A stretch of 47,355 nt of DNA from Limisphaerales bacterium (GTDB lineage: Bacteria; Verrucomicrobiota; Verrucomicrobiia; Limisphaerales; SXTU01): contig WRPG01000040.1 in NCBI GenBank assembly GCA_009773355.1, forward strand, positions 1 through 47,355, written 5' to 3'. This document shows positions 1 through 7,700 of this stretch, piece by piece. The notes beneath the pieces are model-generated. The model had not been told where the DNA came from, did not search any database, and worked only from the letters and a program-made list of their open reading frames with translations. The translations under genes were made by a program, and so were the position numbers. The first letter of the stretch is position 1; every line of letters starts with the position of its first letter.

Positions 1-5
1 GAGGG

Positions 6-202
6 CCGCGCTTGTAGCTTGGGTTTGGTGCCGGCGCGAGCGATCACTCACGCCGGCAGGGAGCGGGGCGACACCGTGGCCGCGCTACGGCCTCACGAGC
101 CTGAACGGAGATGGGCGCCCCGCTCCCGCAAGCTTGCCCCAGACCGGACCGTATCGAAGGCCACGAGCGCCACTGGCTCCGGAGCCTGACTCACAAGCGC
201 GG
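6..202 (+). ncRNA. candidate IS110 bridge RNA (structured 5' region of the element)
   Basis: Non-coding region just upstream of an IS110-type transposase, where IS110-group elements encode the bridge RNA that pairs with donor and target DNA. The sequence folds well on inspection. A 10-bp closing helix pairs 6-15 with 193-202. An 8-bp hairpin pairs 29-36 with 51-58. A perfect 12-bp stem pairs 59-70 with 116-127 around a 45-nt loop that has its own inner hairpin (GTGGCC with GGCC-T-CAC). A 12-bp palindrome sits at 175-186. The nested helices and large internal loops fit a bridge RNA. No transcript evidence exists here, and the true element end may lie outside the window. Confidence 0.5.
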
Positions 203-249
203 TCGTCCGCAGGCGTTGCCCAACCGTTAACACACACTCAGTCATACCT

Positions 250-867
250 ATGAACCCACCCAAAGTCATCCTCGGCCTCGACGTGTCCAAAGCCAAACTC
301 GACGCCTGTCTGCGCCTCCCACAACCCCGCACCTGCACCGTGCCCAACACCCCCGCCGGCCATGCCCAACTGCTGGCCTGGGCCGCCCCGGCCGGGCCGC
401 TGCACCTCTGCCTCGAAGCCACCAGCACCTACGGCTTCCCCGTCGCCCGCCACGCCCACGCCGCCGGCCACACCGTCAGCCTCCTCCAGCCCCTGGCCGT
501 GCATCGCTACGCCCAAGCCACCCTGGCCCGCAACAAGACCGACCGCCTCGACGCCGCGCTCCTCGCCGACTTCGGCCACACCCAGCAGCCCCGCCCCTGG
601 ACCCCGCCCACCGCCGCCCAAGCCACGCTGCAGGCCCAGAGCCGTCTGCGCACCGAACTCGTCCAAGCCCAGCAGGGCTGGACCAACCGCCTGGCCACCG
701 CCGAGGCGGTGGTGCGCCCCGTCCTGCGCCAGGTCATCCGCAGCCTCCAGACGCAAATCGCCAAACTCGACCGCCAACTCGCCGCCACGCTGCAGGCGGA
801 CCCCGAGTTGGCACGGCAGGCCCAGCTCCTGCGCAGCATCCCCGCCGTCGGCCCGGTGCTCTCCTGA
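250..867 (+). pseudogene. IS110-family transposase, C-terminally truncated
   Basis: The 205-residue product carries the N-terminal RuvC-like DEDD domain of IS110 recombinases. The tetrad is readable as D11 (GLDVSK), E56 (LCLEATST), and D98 and D101 (KTDRLDAA). A helical linker follows, then the start of the transposase_20 domain (IPAVGPVLS) at the very end. The family usually runs 300-450 residues. The missing C-terminal half holds the catalytic serine, so the protein should be inactive. Directly after the stop the sequence changes to the promoter and operator of the next gene, which suggests a deletion junction near 865. Confidence 0.85.
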
Positions 868-893
868 AATTGCCGGTTGACAATCTCATTGAC

Positions 894-913
894 TGTCATA
901 GCGTCCTATGACA
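894..913. promoter_or_regulatory. operator palindrome for the GntR/YtrA regulator
   Basis: A perfect 8-bp inverted repeat, TGTCATAG-CGTC-CTATGACA, lies just upstream of the regulator and 12-17 bp downstream of a TTGACA (877-882). YtrA-type GntR proteins normally autorepress through such a site. The palindrome covers the in-frame ATG at 908, so translation from that ATG is unlikely. Confidence 0.7.
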
Positions 914-931
914 CTAGACACCGACGACACC

Positions 932-1339
932 ATGCTGCTCGAAATTAACTTCAAGTCCGGCCTCCCGGTCTATCTGCAAATCGTCGAGCAGGTGAAGGCG
1001 GCGGCGGCCTCCGGCAAGCTGCGCCCCGGCGACCCGCTGCCGGGCATCCGTTCGCTGGCCGAGGAGCTGCGCGTGAACCGGAACACGGTGGCGAAGGCTT
1101 ACACGGAACTGGAGAGCGAGGGCGTCATCGAGACTGCCGCCGGCCGTGGCTGCTTCGTAAAGGACGGCGCCTCCCCGCTCAAGAAGGACGCGCGGAACAA
1201 GGCGCTGGGCGAGCTGATTGACGCCGCCATCGTGCAGGCGCACCACTATCAGGTGGGCGAAGAGGAGCTGCTCAAGCTCTTCCGCCAGCGCCTCGACGCC
1301 TTCGCCGAACGCAAGCAGGCCAACGAGAAGCCCGAGTGA
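932..1339 (+). CDS. GntR-family transcriptional regulator, YtrA subfamily
   Basis: About 135 residues from the ATG at 932. An upstream in-frame ATG at 908 lies inside the operator and is disfavoured. The N-terminal half is a GntR winged helix: PVYLQIVEQV, then RPGDPLPGIRSLAEEL and RVNRNTVAKAYTELESEG. The remaining tail of about 60 residues is short and helical with no effector domain, as in the YtrA subfamily that controls ABC exporter operons. The ABC ATPase begins 10 bp after the stop, so this is probably the first gene of a self-regulated transporter operon. The inducer is not known. Confidence 0.88.
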   Translation: MLLEINFKSGLPVYLQIVEQVKAAAASGKLRPGDPLPGIRSLAEELRVNRNTVAKAYTELESEGVIETAAGRGCFVKDGASPLKKDARNKALGELIDAAIVQAHHYQVGEEELLKLFRQRLDAFAERKQANEKPE

Positions 1340-1349
1340 AAGGAACCCC

Positions 1350-2237
1350 ATGAACACAGACCCCGCCATCGCCATCACCGGACTCGTCCGCCGCTACGGC
1401 AAGCACGACGCCGTCAACGGCCTCGACCTCACCGTGCGACCGGGCCGCTGCTACGGCCTCTTCGGCCGCAACGGCGCGGGCAAGACCACCACCATCAAGT
1501 GCCTCCTCAACCTCCTGCGCCCCGACGCCGGCTCCGTGCGCGTCTTCGGCCTCGACCCCGAGCGCGACGAGGTGGCCGTGAAGTCCCGCCTCGCCTACGT
1601 GCCCGACCAGGTCGCGTTCCACCCGTGGATGACCGTGCGCGAGACACTCGACTACCTCGCGTCCTTCCGCGCGCATTGGAACCGCAAGGCCGAGGCGGAA
1701 CTGCTCGGCCAGTTCCGCCTCGACGCCACGAAGAAGACCGGCGCGCTCTCCAAGGGCCAGCGCACGCAGCTCGCGCTCGTCGCTGCCATCAGCGCGGAGC
1801 CGGAACTGCTCGTGCTCGACGAGCCGACCAGCGGCCTCGACCCCATCGTGCGCCGCGAGTTCATCCAGACGGTCATCGGCGCGTATCAGGAGGCCGACCC
1901 CGCACGCCGCACCGTATTCGTCTCCACGCACCTCATCACCGAGTTCGAGGGGCTGATTGATGAGTTCACCATCGTGGACGCGGGCCGCGCCATGCTGACG
2001 CTGGAGGCCGACGCCGCCCGCTCGCGCTACCAGCGCATCCGGGCGCGCTTCGGGGGAACCCCGCCGGAACTCAAGCTCCCCGGCGTCCTCCGCACGCGCG
2101 TGACGGGCCGAGAAGTCGAGTTCATCGCCAACGGCGCATCCGCCGCGATTCTGGAGCAACTCCGCGCCCTGAAGCCCGACGAACTCGTGACCGAGGCGCT
2201 CACGCTCGAGGAAATCTTCATGGTCACGCTGCAATAG
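1350..2237 (+). CDS. ABC transporter ATP-binding protein (YtrB-like)
   Basis: 295 residues from ATG 1350, preceded by AAAGGAA at 1339-1345. Walker A is GRNGAGKTT (39-47), the signature is LSKGQ (133-137), Walker B is LLVLDE (153-158) and the H-loop is STH (192-194). The signature has K where most ABC proteins have G, which is common in this subgroup. The C-terminal 90 residues form the extra domain usual in YtrB/CcmA-like export ATPases. It should power the permease encoded next. With the GntR partner this resembles operons that respond to cell-wall-active compounds; the substrate cannot be read from sequence. Confidence 0.9.
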   Translation: MNTDPAIAITGLVRRYGKHDAVNGLDLTVRPGRCYGLFGRNGAGKTTTIKCLLNLLRPDAGSVRVFGLDPERDEVAVKSRLAYVPDQVAFHPWMTVRETLDYLASFRAHWNRKAEAELLGQFRLDATKKTGALSKGQRTQLALVAAISAEPELLVLDEPTSGLDPIVRREFIQTVIGAYQEADPARRTVFVSTHLITEFEGLIDEFTIVDAGRAMLTLEADAARSRYQRIRARFGGTPPELKLPGVLRTRVTGREVEFIANGASAAILEQLRALKPDELVTEALTLEEIFMVTLQ

Positions 2238-2278
2238 TATGACCGCCCTGATTCAACCCGGCGAACGCCCCTGCCCGC

Positions 2279-2376
2279 GTAGGAGACGAGGTGACGAGTC
2301 TCTAACTTTCTCGGGGCTGGTGCTGGTAGTCGGCGCGCTCCCGGATAAATCAGAGACTCCTCACGTCGTCTCCTAC
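2279..2376. repeat. paired palindromic repeat, family A copy 1
   Basis: Arms 2279-2303 and 2352-2376 (25 nt each) are inverted copies with two mismatches, separated by 48 nt. The left arm starts GTAGGAGACGAGGTGACGAG. Within each arm GAGAC pairs with GTCTC. The element sits between the ABC ATPase and permease genes, inside an apparent operon. A second copy is at 9382-9450. Confidence 0.85.
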
Positions 2377-2399
2377 ATGGAATTCAGCCCCTGCCACCC

Positions 2400-3980
2400 A
2401 TGAACGCGAACACCCGCCTGCGACTATGGAAGGAAACCCGCGCGCTGCTGCCGATGTGGGGAGCGGCTGTTGCGTTGATGGCCTTGCCTGTGTTCCTGGG
2501 GTTGAACCACGTGGACGCATTGGCTTTCTCATGGTCAACCTACGTCTTCGGCTGCGCGCTGCTGGGGTCGTATGTCATCGGCCAAGAATTTCAGCATCGA
2601 ACGATGAGCGTGCTCCTTTCACAGCCTGTCCAGAGACGTCGCATTTTTGGGGAGAAGCTGCTCGTTTTGGGAGCAACCTTGATGAGCCTGCTCTTGTGGT
2701 TCGCTGTGCTCGAATACTTTCGGTGGAGGAAAGGCAACTCAAGATTCACGTCGGACGATGATGCCTTTGCGGCTGCTGCCGTTTGGGTTCTGCCGGCGGT
2801 GCTTGCCTTCTGCACCGGGCCTGGATTGACCATGCTGGCACGCGCCACCATTGGCGGCGTCGCGTTGACGTTCCTATGTCCGTTCGGTGTGTTCGTGTTC
2901 TGCTTGTGGGTCCTGCCTGACGGACTTGATTCAGCGCGACGGTGGGTATCCAGCGTCCTTGTCTTCGTCGCCGCATATGGAGTTTACGCCGGCCTGCTGT
3001 TTCTTTGGGGCTGCCGACGCTTCCAACGCTTGGAAGACGTGAACCTGCTCGCGCAGGAGTTCGCCGCGCCCCGGCAATTTGACAATCTGTTCGCCCGGCT
3101 GACTTCTGTCCTCGCGCCGGGGCGGGACAGCCAGTTGGCGAACCTGCTGCGCAAGGAAGTGCGGCTCCAACGGCCGGCGGTGTTCGTGGCGGTCTTTCTG
3201 GTCGCCGTCTGGCTGGCCTTCATCGTCGTGCGGCGGGTGCATCCTGCGTTGGGCGCGGAGGTGCTCATCGTGCCTTCGATTCTGCTCGGCCTCGGCATCC
3301 CCGTCATCGCGGGCATCGTGGCCGTGGCGGAGGAGCGCAGCCTGGGCGTCCACGAATGGCACCTGACGCTGCCGGTGTCCGCGCGGCGGCAATGGTGCGT
3401 GAAGGTGCTGGTCGCGCTCGGGGTGAACGTGGCGTTCGGCATCCTGCTGCCGGGACTGCTTGCCCACGCTTCGAGTTGGCTGGTGGGCGGAGAACGTCTG
3501 CCCGAGGTGAGAGAGGGTGATATGTGGGCTTTTCTCACCAGCAATGCCGTCATTTTTTGCGCCGCGCTCTATGCCTCGACGGCCTCCGCGAACTCCATGC
3601 GCGCCCTCATCGGCACCATCGGGCTGATCGTCGCTGGAGGGATTATTCTGACCCTATCATACAGTGCTGCGAGCTGGTTCGCCAAAGCCATCGACCATTC
3701 GCCGACACCGATGCGCGACGGTTGGTGGCCCGCTCCGGAATATCTCCGATGGCTCCAAGAGATCATCTGGCCGTGGGGGGTGCATGGCGCATTGCTCATG
3801 CTGTTCGTTTTCGGTTTGGAAAACTTCCGTCGCACACTCGATTCCCTTTGGCGGCCAGTCCGCCATGTTGTCACCCTGTTTGCGGTGATTGGTGTCCTGA
3901 TGGCGTATGCGTCCGCTTGGGGGATTCTCGGTGTGAACTACGAAGGAGCCTATTACGAGCTGTTCCGTGGGCGCAAGTAG
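2400..3980 (+). CDS. ABC transporter permease (ABC-2 type)
   Basis: 526 residues with about twelve hydrophobic helices in two blocks, separated by a polar stretch (roughly residues 205-255). The N-terminal block has the ABC-2 pattern of a first helix followed by SYVIGQEFQHRTMSVLLSQP, a typical coupling region of the MutEF/YtrC type. The length fits a permease holding two fused half-transporter-like segments. It is separated from the ATPase by a palindromic repeat but is probably co-transcribed. Base composition is visibly less GC-rich than the flanking genes. The substrate is unknown. Confidence 0.82.
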   Translation: MNANTRLRLWKETRALLPMWGAAVALMALPVFLGLNHVDALAFSWSTYVFGCALLGSYVIGQEFQHRTMSVLLSQPVQRRRIFGEKLLVLGATLMSLLLWFAVLEYFRWRKGNSRFTSDDDAFAAAAVWVLPAVLAFCTGPGLTMLARATIGGVALTFLCPFGVFVFCLWVLPDGLDSARRWVSSVLVFVAAYGVYAGLLFLWGCRRFQRLEDVNLLAQEFAAPRQFDNLFARLTSVLAPGRDSQLANLLRKEVRLQRPAVFVAVFLVAVWLAFIVVRRVHPALGAEVLIVPSILLGLGIPVIAGIVAVAEERSLGVHEWHLTLPVSARRQWCVKVLVALGVNVAFGILLPGLLAHASSWLVGGERLPEVREGDMWAFLTSNAVIFCAALYASTASANSMRALIGTIGLIVAGGIILTLSYSAASWFAKAIDHSPTPMRDGWWPAPEYLRWLQEIIWPWGVHGALLMLFVFGLENFRRTLDSLWRPVRHVVTLFAVIGVLMAYASAWGILGVNYEGAYYELFRGRK

Positions 3981-4015
3981 CCCCGCGCGATTGCACTTTA
4001 GAAAGTGAGAAACCC

Positions 4016-4216
4016 ATGAAACGAAACCTCCAAATCATCGGTGGCGTGGTGGCGGTGCTGGTCGGGCTGGGCTTCATCATGCCTGCCGTGGCGCAGTTGC
4101 GCGCGGAAGGCGCGCTGCCGGGCGTAAGCGTCGCCCTGCTGTTGCTCGGTGTGTTCCTGTCGCTGGGCGGCGGCTGGGGCGTCCTCGCCGGCGTGCGGCA
4201 GGCGAAGACTCATTGA
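4016..4216 (+). CDS. small two-helix membrane protein
   Basis: 66 residues from ATG 4016, 35 bp after the permease stop. Two hydrophobic segments (about residues 7-27 and 38-60) flank a short loop (QLRAEGALPG), and both ends are basic. Probably an accessory subunit of the ABC exporter or a small structural protein. The family is not recognised, and only the context supports a link with transport. Confidence 0.65.
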   Translation: MKRNLQIIGGVVAVLVGLGFIMPAVAQLRAEGALPGVSVALLLLGVFLSLGGGWGVLAGVRQAKTH

Positions 4217-4245
4217 GCCTCGCGCCTCCGGATGCCACCGCGAAG

Positions 4246-4321
4246 GTAGCTCGACATTCCAATGTCGAGTGCGGAACCGTTGGCAACCCAAGAGGCTCTC
4301 GGCATTGGAATGTCGAGCTAC
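4246..4321. repeat. paired palindromic repeat, family B copy 1
   Basis: Arms 4246-4269 and 4298-4321 (24 nt) are inverted copies with one mismatch. Each starts GTAG and then forms its own hairpin, CTCGACATT-CC-AATGTCGAG. It lies between two convergent genes, so it may act as a two-way terminator. The second copy is at 36404-36473. Confidence 0.88.
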
Positions 4322-4361
4322 TTGCCCGCCGGCTCGCGCGGACGCTCGCCCCACCGCGCGC

Positions 4362-4694
4362 TTAGGCCGCGACGGTGAGCGATTCCAACTTCGCGAGGAT
4401 GGTCTTCTTGCCGGCGGCTCCGACGATTTGGGCCACGGGCTTGCCGCCTACGAAGAAGAGCATCGTGGGCAGGCCTTGGATGCCGAACTGCTGCGCGAGG
4501 TCGGGCTGCTCGTCGGTGTTGACCTTGGCGACCTTCAGCTTGCCGGTCTGCTCGGTGGCGATTTCATCGAGCACGGGCGCGAGCATCCGGCAGGGGCCGC
4601 ACCACGGCGCCCAGAAGTCCACGAGCACGGGTGATTGCGATTTGAGCACTTCGGCCTCAAAGTTCGCGGCGGTGATTTCAATGGTCGGTTTCAT
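4362..4694 (-). CDS. trxA: thioredoxin
   Basis: 110 residues, the normal size of thioredoxin 1. The active site WCGPC is at 31-35 after VLVDFWAP, with the cis-proline loop GLPTMLFF near residue 75. It reduces protein disulfides in the cytoplasm with thioredoxin reductase. There is no signal peptide. The start lies only 23 bp beyond the stop of the RND/outer-membrane fusion on the same strand, so it could be read through from the efflux operon, an unusual placement for trxA. Confidence 0.95.
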   Translation of the reverse strand: MKPTIEITAANFEAEVLKSQSPVLVDFWAPWCGPCRMLAPVLDEIATEQTGKLKVAKVNTDEQPDLAQQFGIQGLPTMLFFVGGKPVAQIVGAAGKKTILAKLESLTVAA

Positions 4695-4717
4695 GTTTCA
4701 GTTTCGGGTTTGTGGTT

Positions 4718-7700
4718 TCACTTGCTGACGGAGGAAGGTTGCGCGGTTGCCTGTGAAAGCAACGCCGTGCTGTCCCACCCGCCGCCGAGGGACTTGATGA
4801 GCAGCACGCTGGCGAGGAGCCGCTGGCCGGTGAGCTGCGCGGCGGCGCGCTCGACTTGCAACGTGGCACGGTTGGCATCCACGACTTCGAGGTAGCTGAC
4901 GATGCCGCCCTTGTAGCGCTCGTTCGCCAGTTCAGCAGCGCGGCGGGCGCTCGCGACGGCACGGGCCTGCGCCTCGGCCTGCTTCGCGAGATGATGCAGG
5001 CCGGACAGGCTGGTCTCGACCTCGCCGAACGCGACGAGGATTTGCTGGCGGTAGCGCGCGACGGCCTCGTAGTAGGCAGCTCGGGAGCGCTGGAGGTTCG
5101 CCTGATTCCGTCCGCCGGCGAAGAGCGGGATGGTCAGGCTCGGGCCGAAGCTCCACACGCGGCTGTCGAGGCTGAACAGGTTTTCCAGCTCGCCGCTGAC
5201 GAAGCCGCCGGAGCCGGTGAGCCGCAGCACGGGGAAGAATGCGGACTTCGCCACGCCGATGCGCGCATTGGCGGACGCGAGCTGGCGCTCGGCCTCAGCC
5301 ACGTCGGGGCGACGCTCGAGCAAGTCGGCGGGCAGGCCGGCGGGAATGGCGGGCGGCAGCGGCTGCCAGGCGGTGTGCGCGCTGGCGAGCGAAGGCAGCT
5401 TGAACGCGGACGCCGGTTCTCCGAGCAGCACAGCGAGGGCGTTTTCGAGTCCGGCACGTTGCCGGGCGAGCGCGGAAAGTTCCGCCTCCGCCGTGGCCAG
5501 CTCGGTCTGCGCGCGCGCGATGTCCAGTTCGGTGGCCACGCCGCCCTCGAAGCGGCTGCGCACGAGCTGCAACTGCTCCTTCCGCAAGCCGATGGTGCTG
5601 ACGACGGTCGCCAGCTCGGCGTCGAGCGCGCGGAGGGTGAAGTAGTTCTGCGCAACGTCCGCCTGCACGACGAGCTGGACGTTGTGCAACGCGGCGAGTG
5701 AAGCCTGTGCGTCTGAGCGCGCGGCCTCGAAGCCGCGCTTGAGCCGGCCCCAGAGGTCCACTTCGTAGCTCAAGTCGAGCGGCACGCGAATTGTGTTCGC
5801 CGTGAGCGCACCGAAGTTGGGCTGCTGGTTCGGTGAGTAGCGCTCGCGACGGAAGCCGGTGTTGGATTCGAGCGTCGGAGCAAAGTCGCCTTTGCGCAGG
5901 CGCGCGGTGGCGCGGGCCTGCTCGACGCGCGCGACGGCGGCCTTCAACTGCTGGTTCGCGGCGGTGGCGCGTTGCTCAAGGTCGTTGAGTGTGGCGTCGC
6001 CGAAGACTTCCCACCACGCGCCCTTCGCGGCGTGGTCGAGCGGCTGGCCTTCCTTCCACGCGCCGAGGTCGTTGGTGGATTTGAAGGCGGGCGGGACTTC
6101 GGTCTTGGGCCGCTGATAGTCCGGGCCGATGGTGGTGCAGCCGGTGGCAACAACCGCGAGCAGCGCGATGGCCGCGATGCCCGCCGTGGCTCCGGCTGAA
6201 CCGAGCGCGGGGCCGCTGCTCTGCGGCGTCGGCGCGGGCTTCTTGTTCCAGCCGAGTTTCATCAGCACGACGTAGAAGACGGGCGTGAGGAAGAGGCCGA
6301 ACAGCGTCACGCCAATCATGCCGCTGAACACGGCGACACCCATCGCGCGGCGCATCTCCGCTCCCGCGCCGGTGGAGATGACGAGCGGAAACACACCCGC
6401 GACGAACGCGATGCTGGTCATCAGAATCGGGCGCAGGCGCAGGCGGCAGGCTTCGATGGCGGCGTCCACCGGTGACGCGCCTTCGTCCTGCCGATGCTTG
6501 GCGAACTCGACGATGAGGATGGCGTTCTTGCACGCGAGGCCGATGAGCACGATGAGGCCGATTTGCGTGAAGACATTGTTGTCGCTGCCGACGTAGGCCA
6601 CGCCCGCGATGGCGAAGAGCAGGCAGAGCGGCACGACGAGGATGATGGCGAGCGGCAGGCGGAAGCTCTCGTATTGCGCCGCGAGCACGAGGAACACGAG
6701 CAGGATGCAGAGCGGGAAGATGTAGACCGCCGTGTTGCCCGCGAGGATGCGCTGGTAAGTGAGGTCAGTCCACTCGAAGGCGAAGCCCTTGGGCAAAGCC
6801 TTCCCCGCGAGTTCCGCCATGATTGTCTCAGACTGACCGGAACTGAAGCCGGGCGCGGGACCGCCGTTGATTTCCGCCGCCGGGTAGCCGTTGTAACGCA
6901 TCGCGCGGTCGGGGCCGTAGCTTTCCCGGACCTTCACCAGCGCGCCGAGCGGGACCATCTGGCCCTGCGCGTTGCGGGTCTTGAGGCGCGTGATGTCCTC
7001 GGGCGAGTCGCGGAACTTCGAGTCCGCCTGCGCGATGACCTGGTAGGTGCGGCCAAAGAGGTTGAAGTCGTTCACGTAGAGCGAGCCGAGGTAAATCTGC
7101 ATCGTCTCGAAGAGATTTTGCAGCGGCACGCCCTGCGACTTCGCCTTCACGCGGTCCACGTCCGCGTCGAGCTGCGGGACGTTCACGGTGAACGTGGAGA
7201 ACAGGCCCGCGAGTCCCGGCGTCTGGTAGCCCTGACCGACGAGGCCCATCGTGTTTTGGTAGAGCGCGTCGTAGCCGAGACCGGCGCGGTCCTCGACGTA
7301 GAGCTTGAAGCCGCCGATGGTGCCAAGGCCGTTGACGGGCGGCGGCGGCACGGCGAGCACGAAGGCTTCCGTGATGCTGGAGAATTCCTGGTTTAACGCC
7401 TGCGCGATGGCCGGACCGCTCAACTCCGGCGTCTTGCGCTGGTCGAAGTCTTTCAAGCAGAAGAAGACGATGCCCGCATTTGGCGCGACGCTGAAGCCGC
7501 TGATGCTCAGGCCGGGGAAGGCGACGGCGTCCTGCATGCATGGATGCTTGAGACCAATCTCGGACATCTTGCGGATGACGGCCTCGGTGCGGTCGAGCGA
7601 CGCGCCATCCGGCAGTTGCGCGAACGCGACGAGGTATTGCTTGTCCTGACCAGGCACGAAGCCGGTCGGGACTTTCGTGAAGCTCCAGCCGGTGAGATAG

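Noticed and set aside
1-867. Complete, active IS110 element
   Set aside because: The transposase lacks its C-terminal catalytic half and no right end could be found before the GntR operator.
908-931. ATG 908 as start of the GntR regulator
   Set aside because: It lies inside the operator palindrome and the extra residues (MTLDTDDT) do not belong to the GntR fold; ATG 932 is preferred.
4246-4321. Rho-independent terminator between convergent genes
   Set aside because: The hairpins are strong but lack T-tracts, and the same element occurs in a divergent gap (36404-36473), so it is listed as a repeat. A terminator side effect remains possible.
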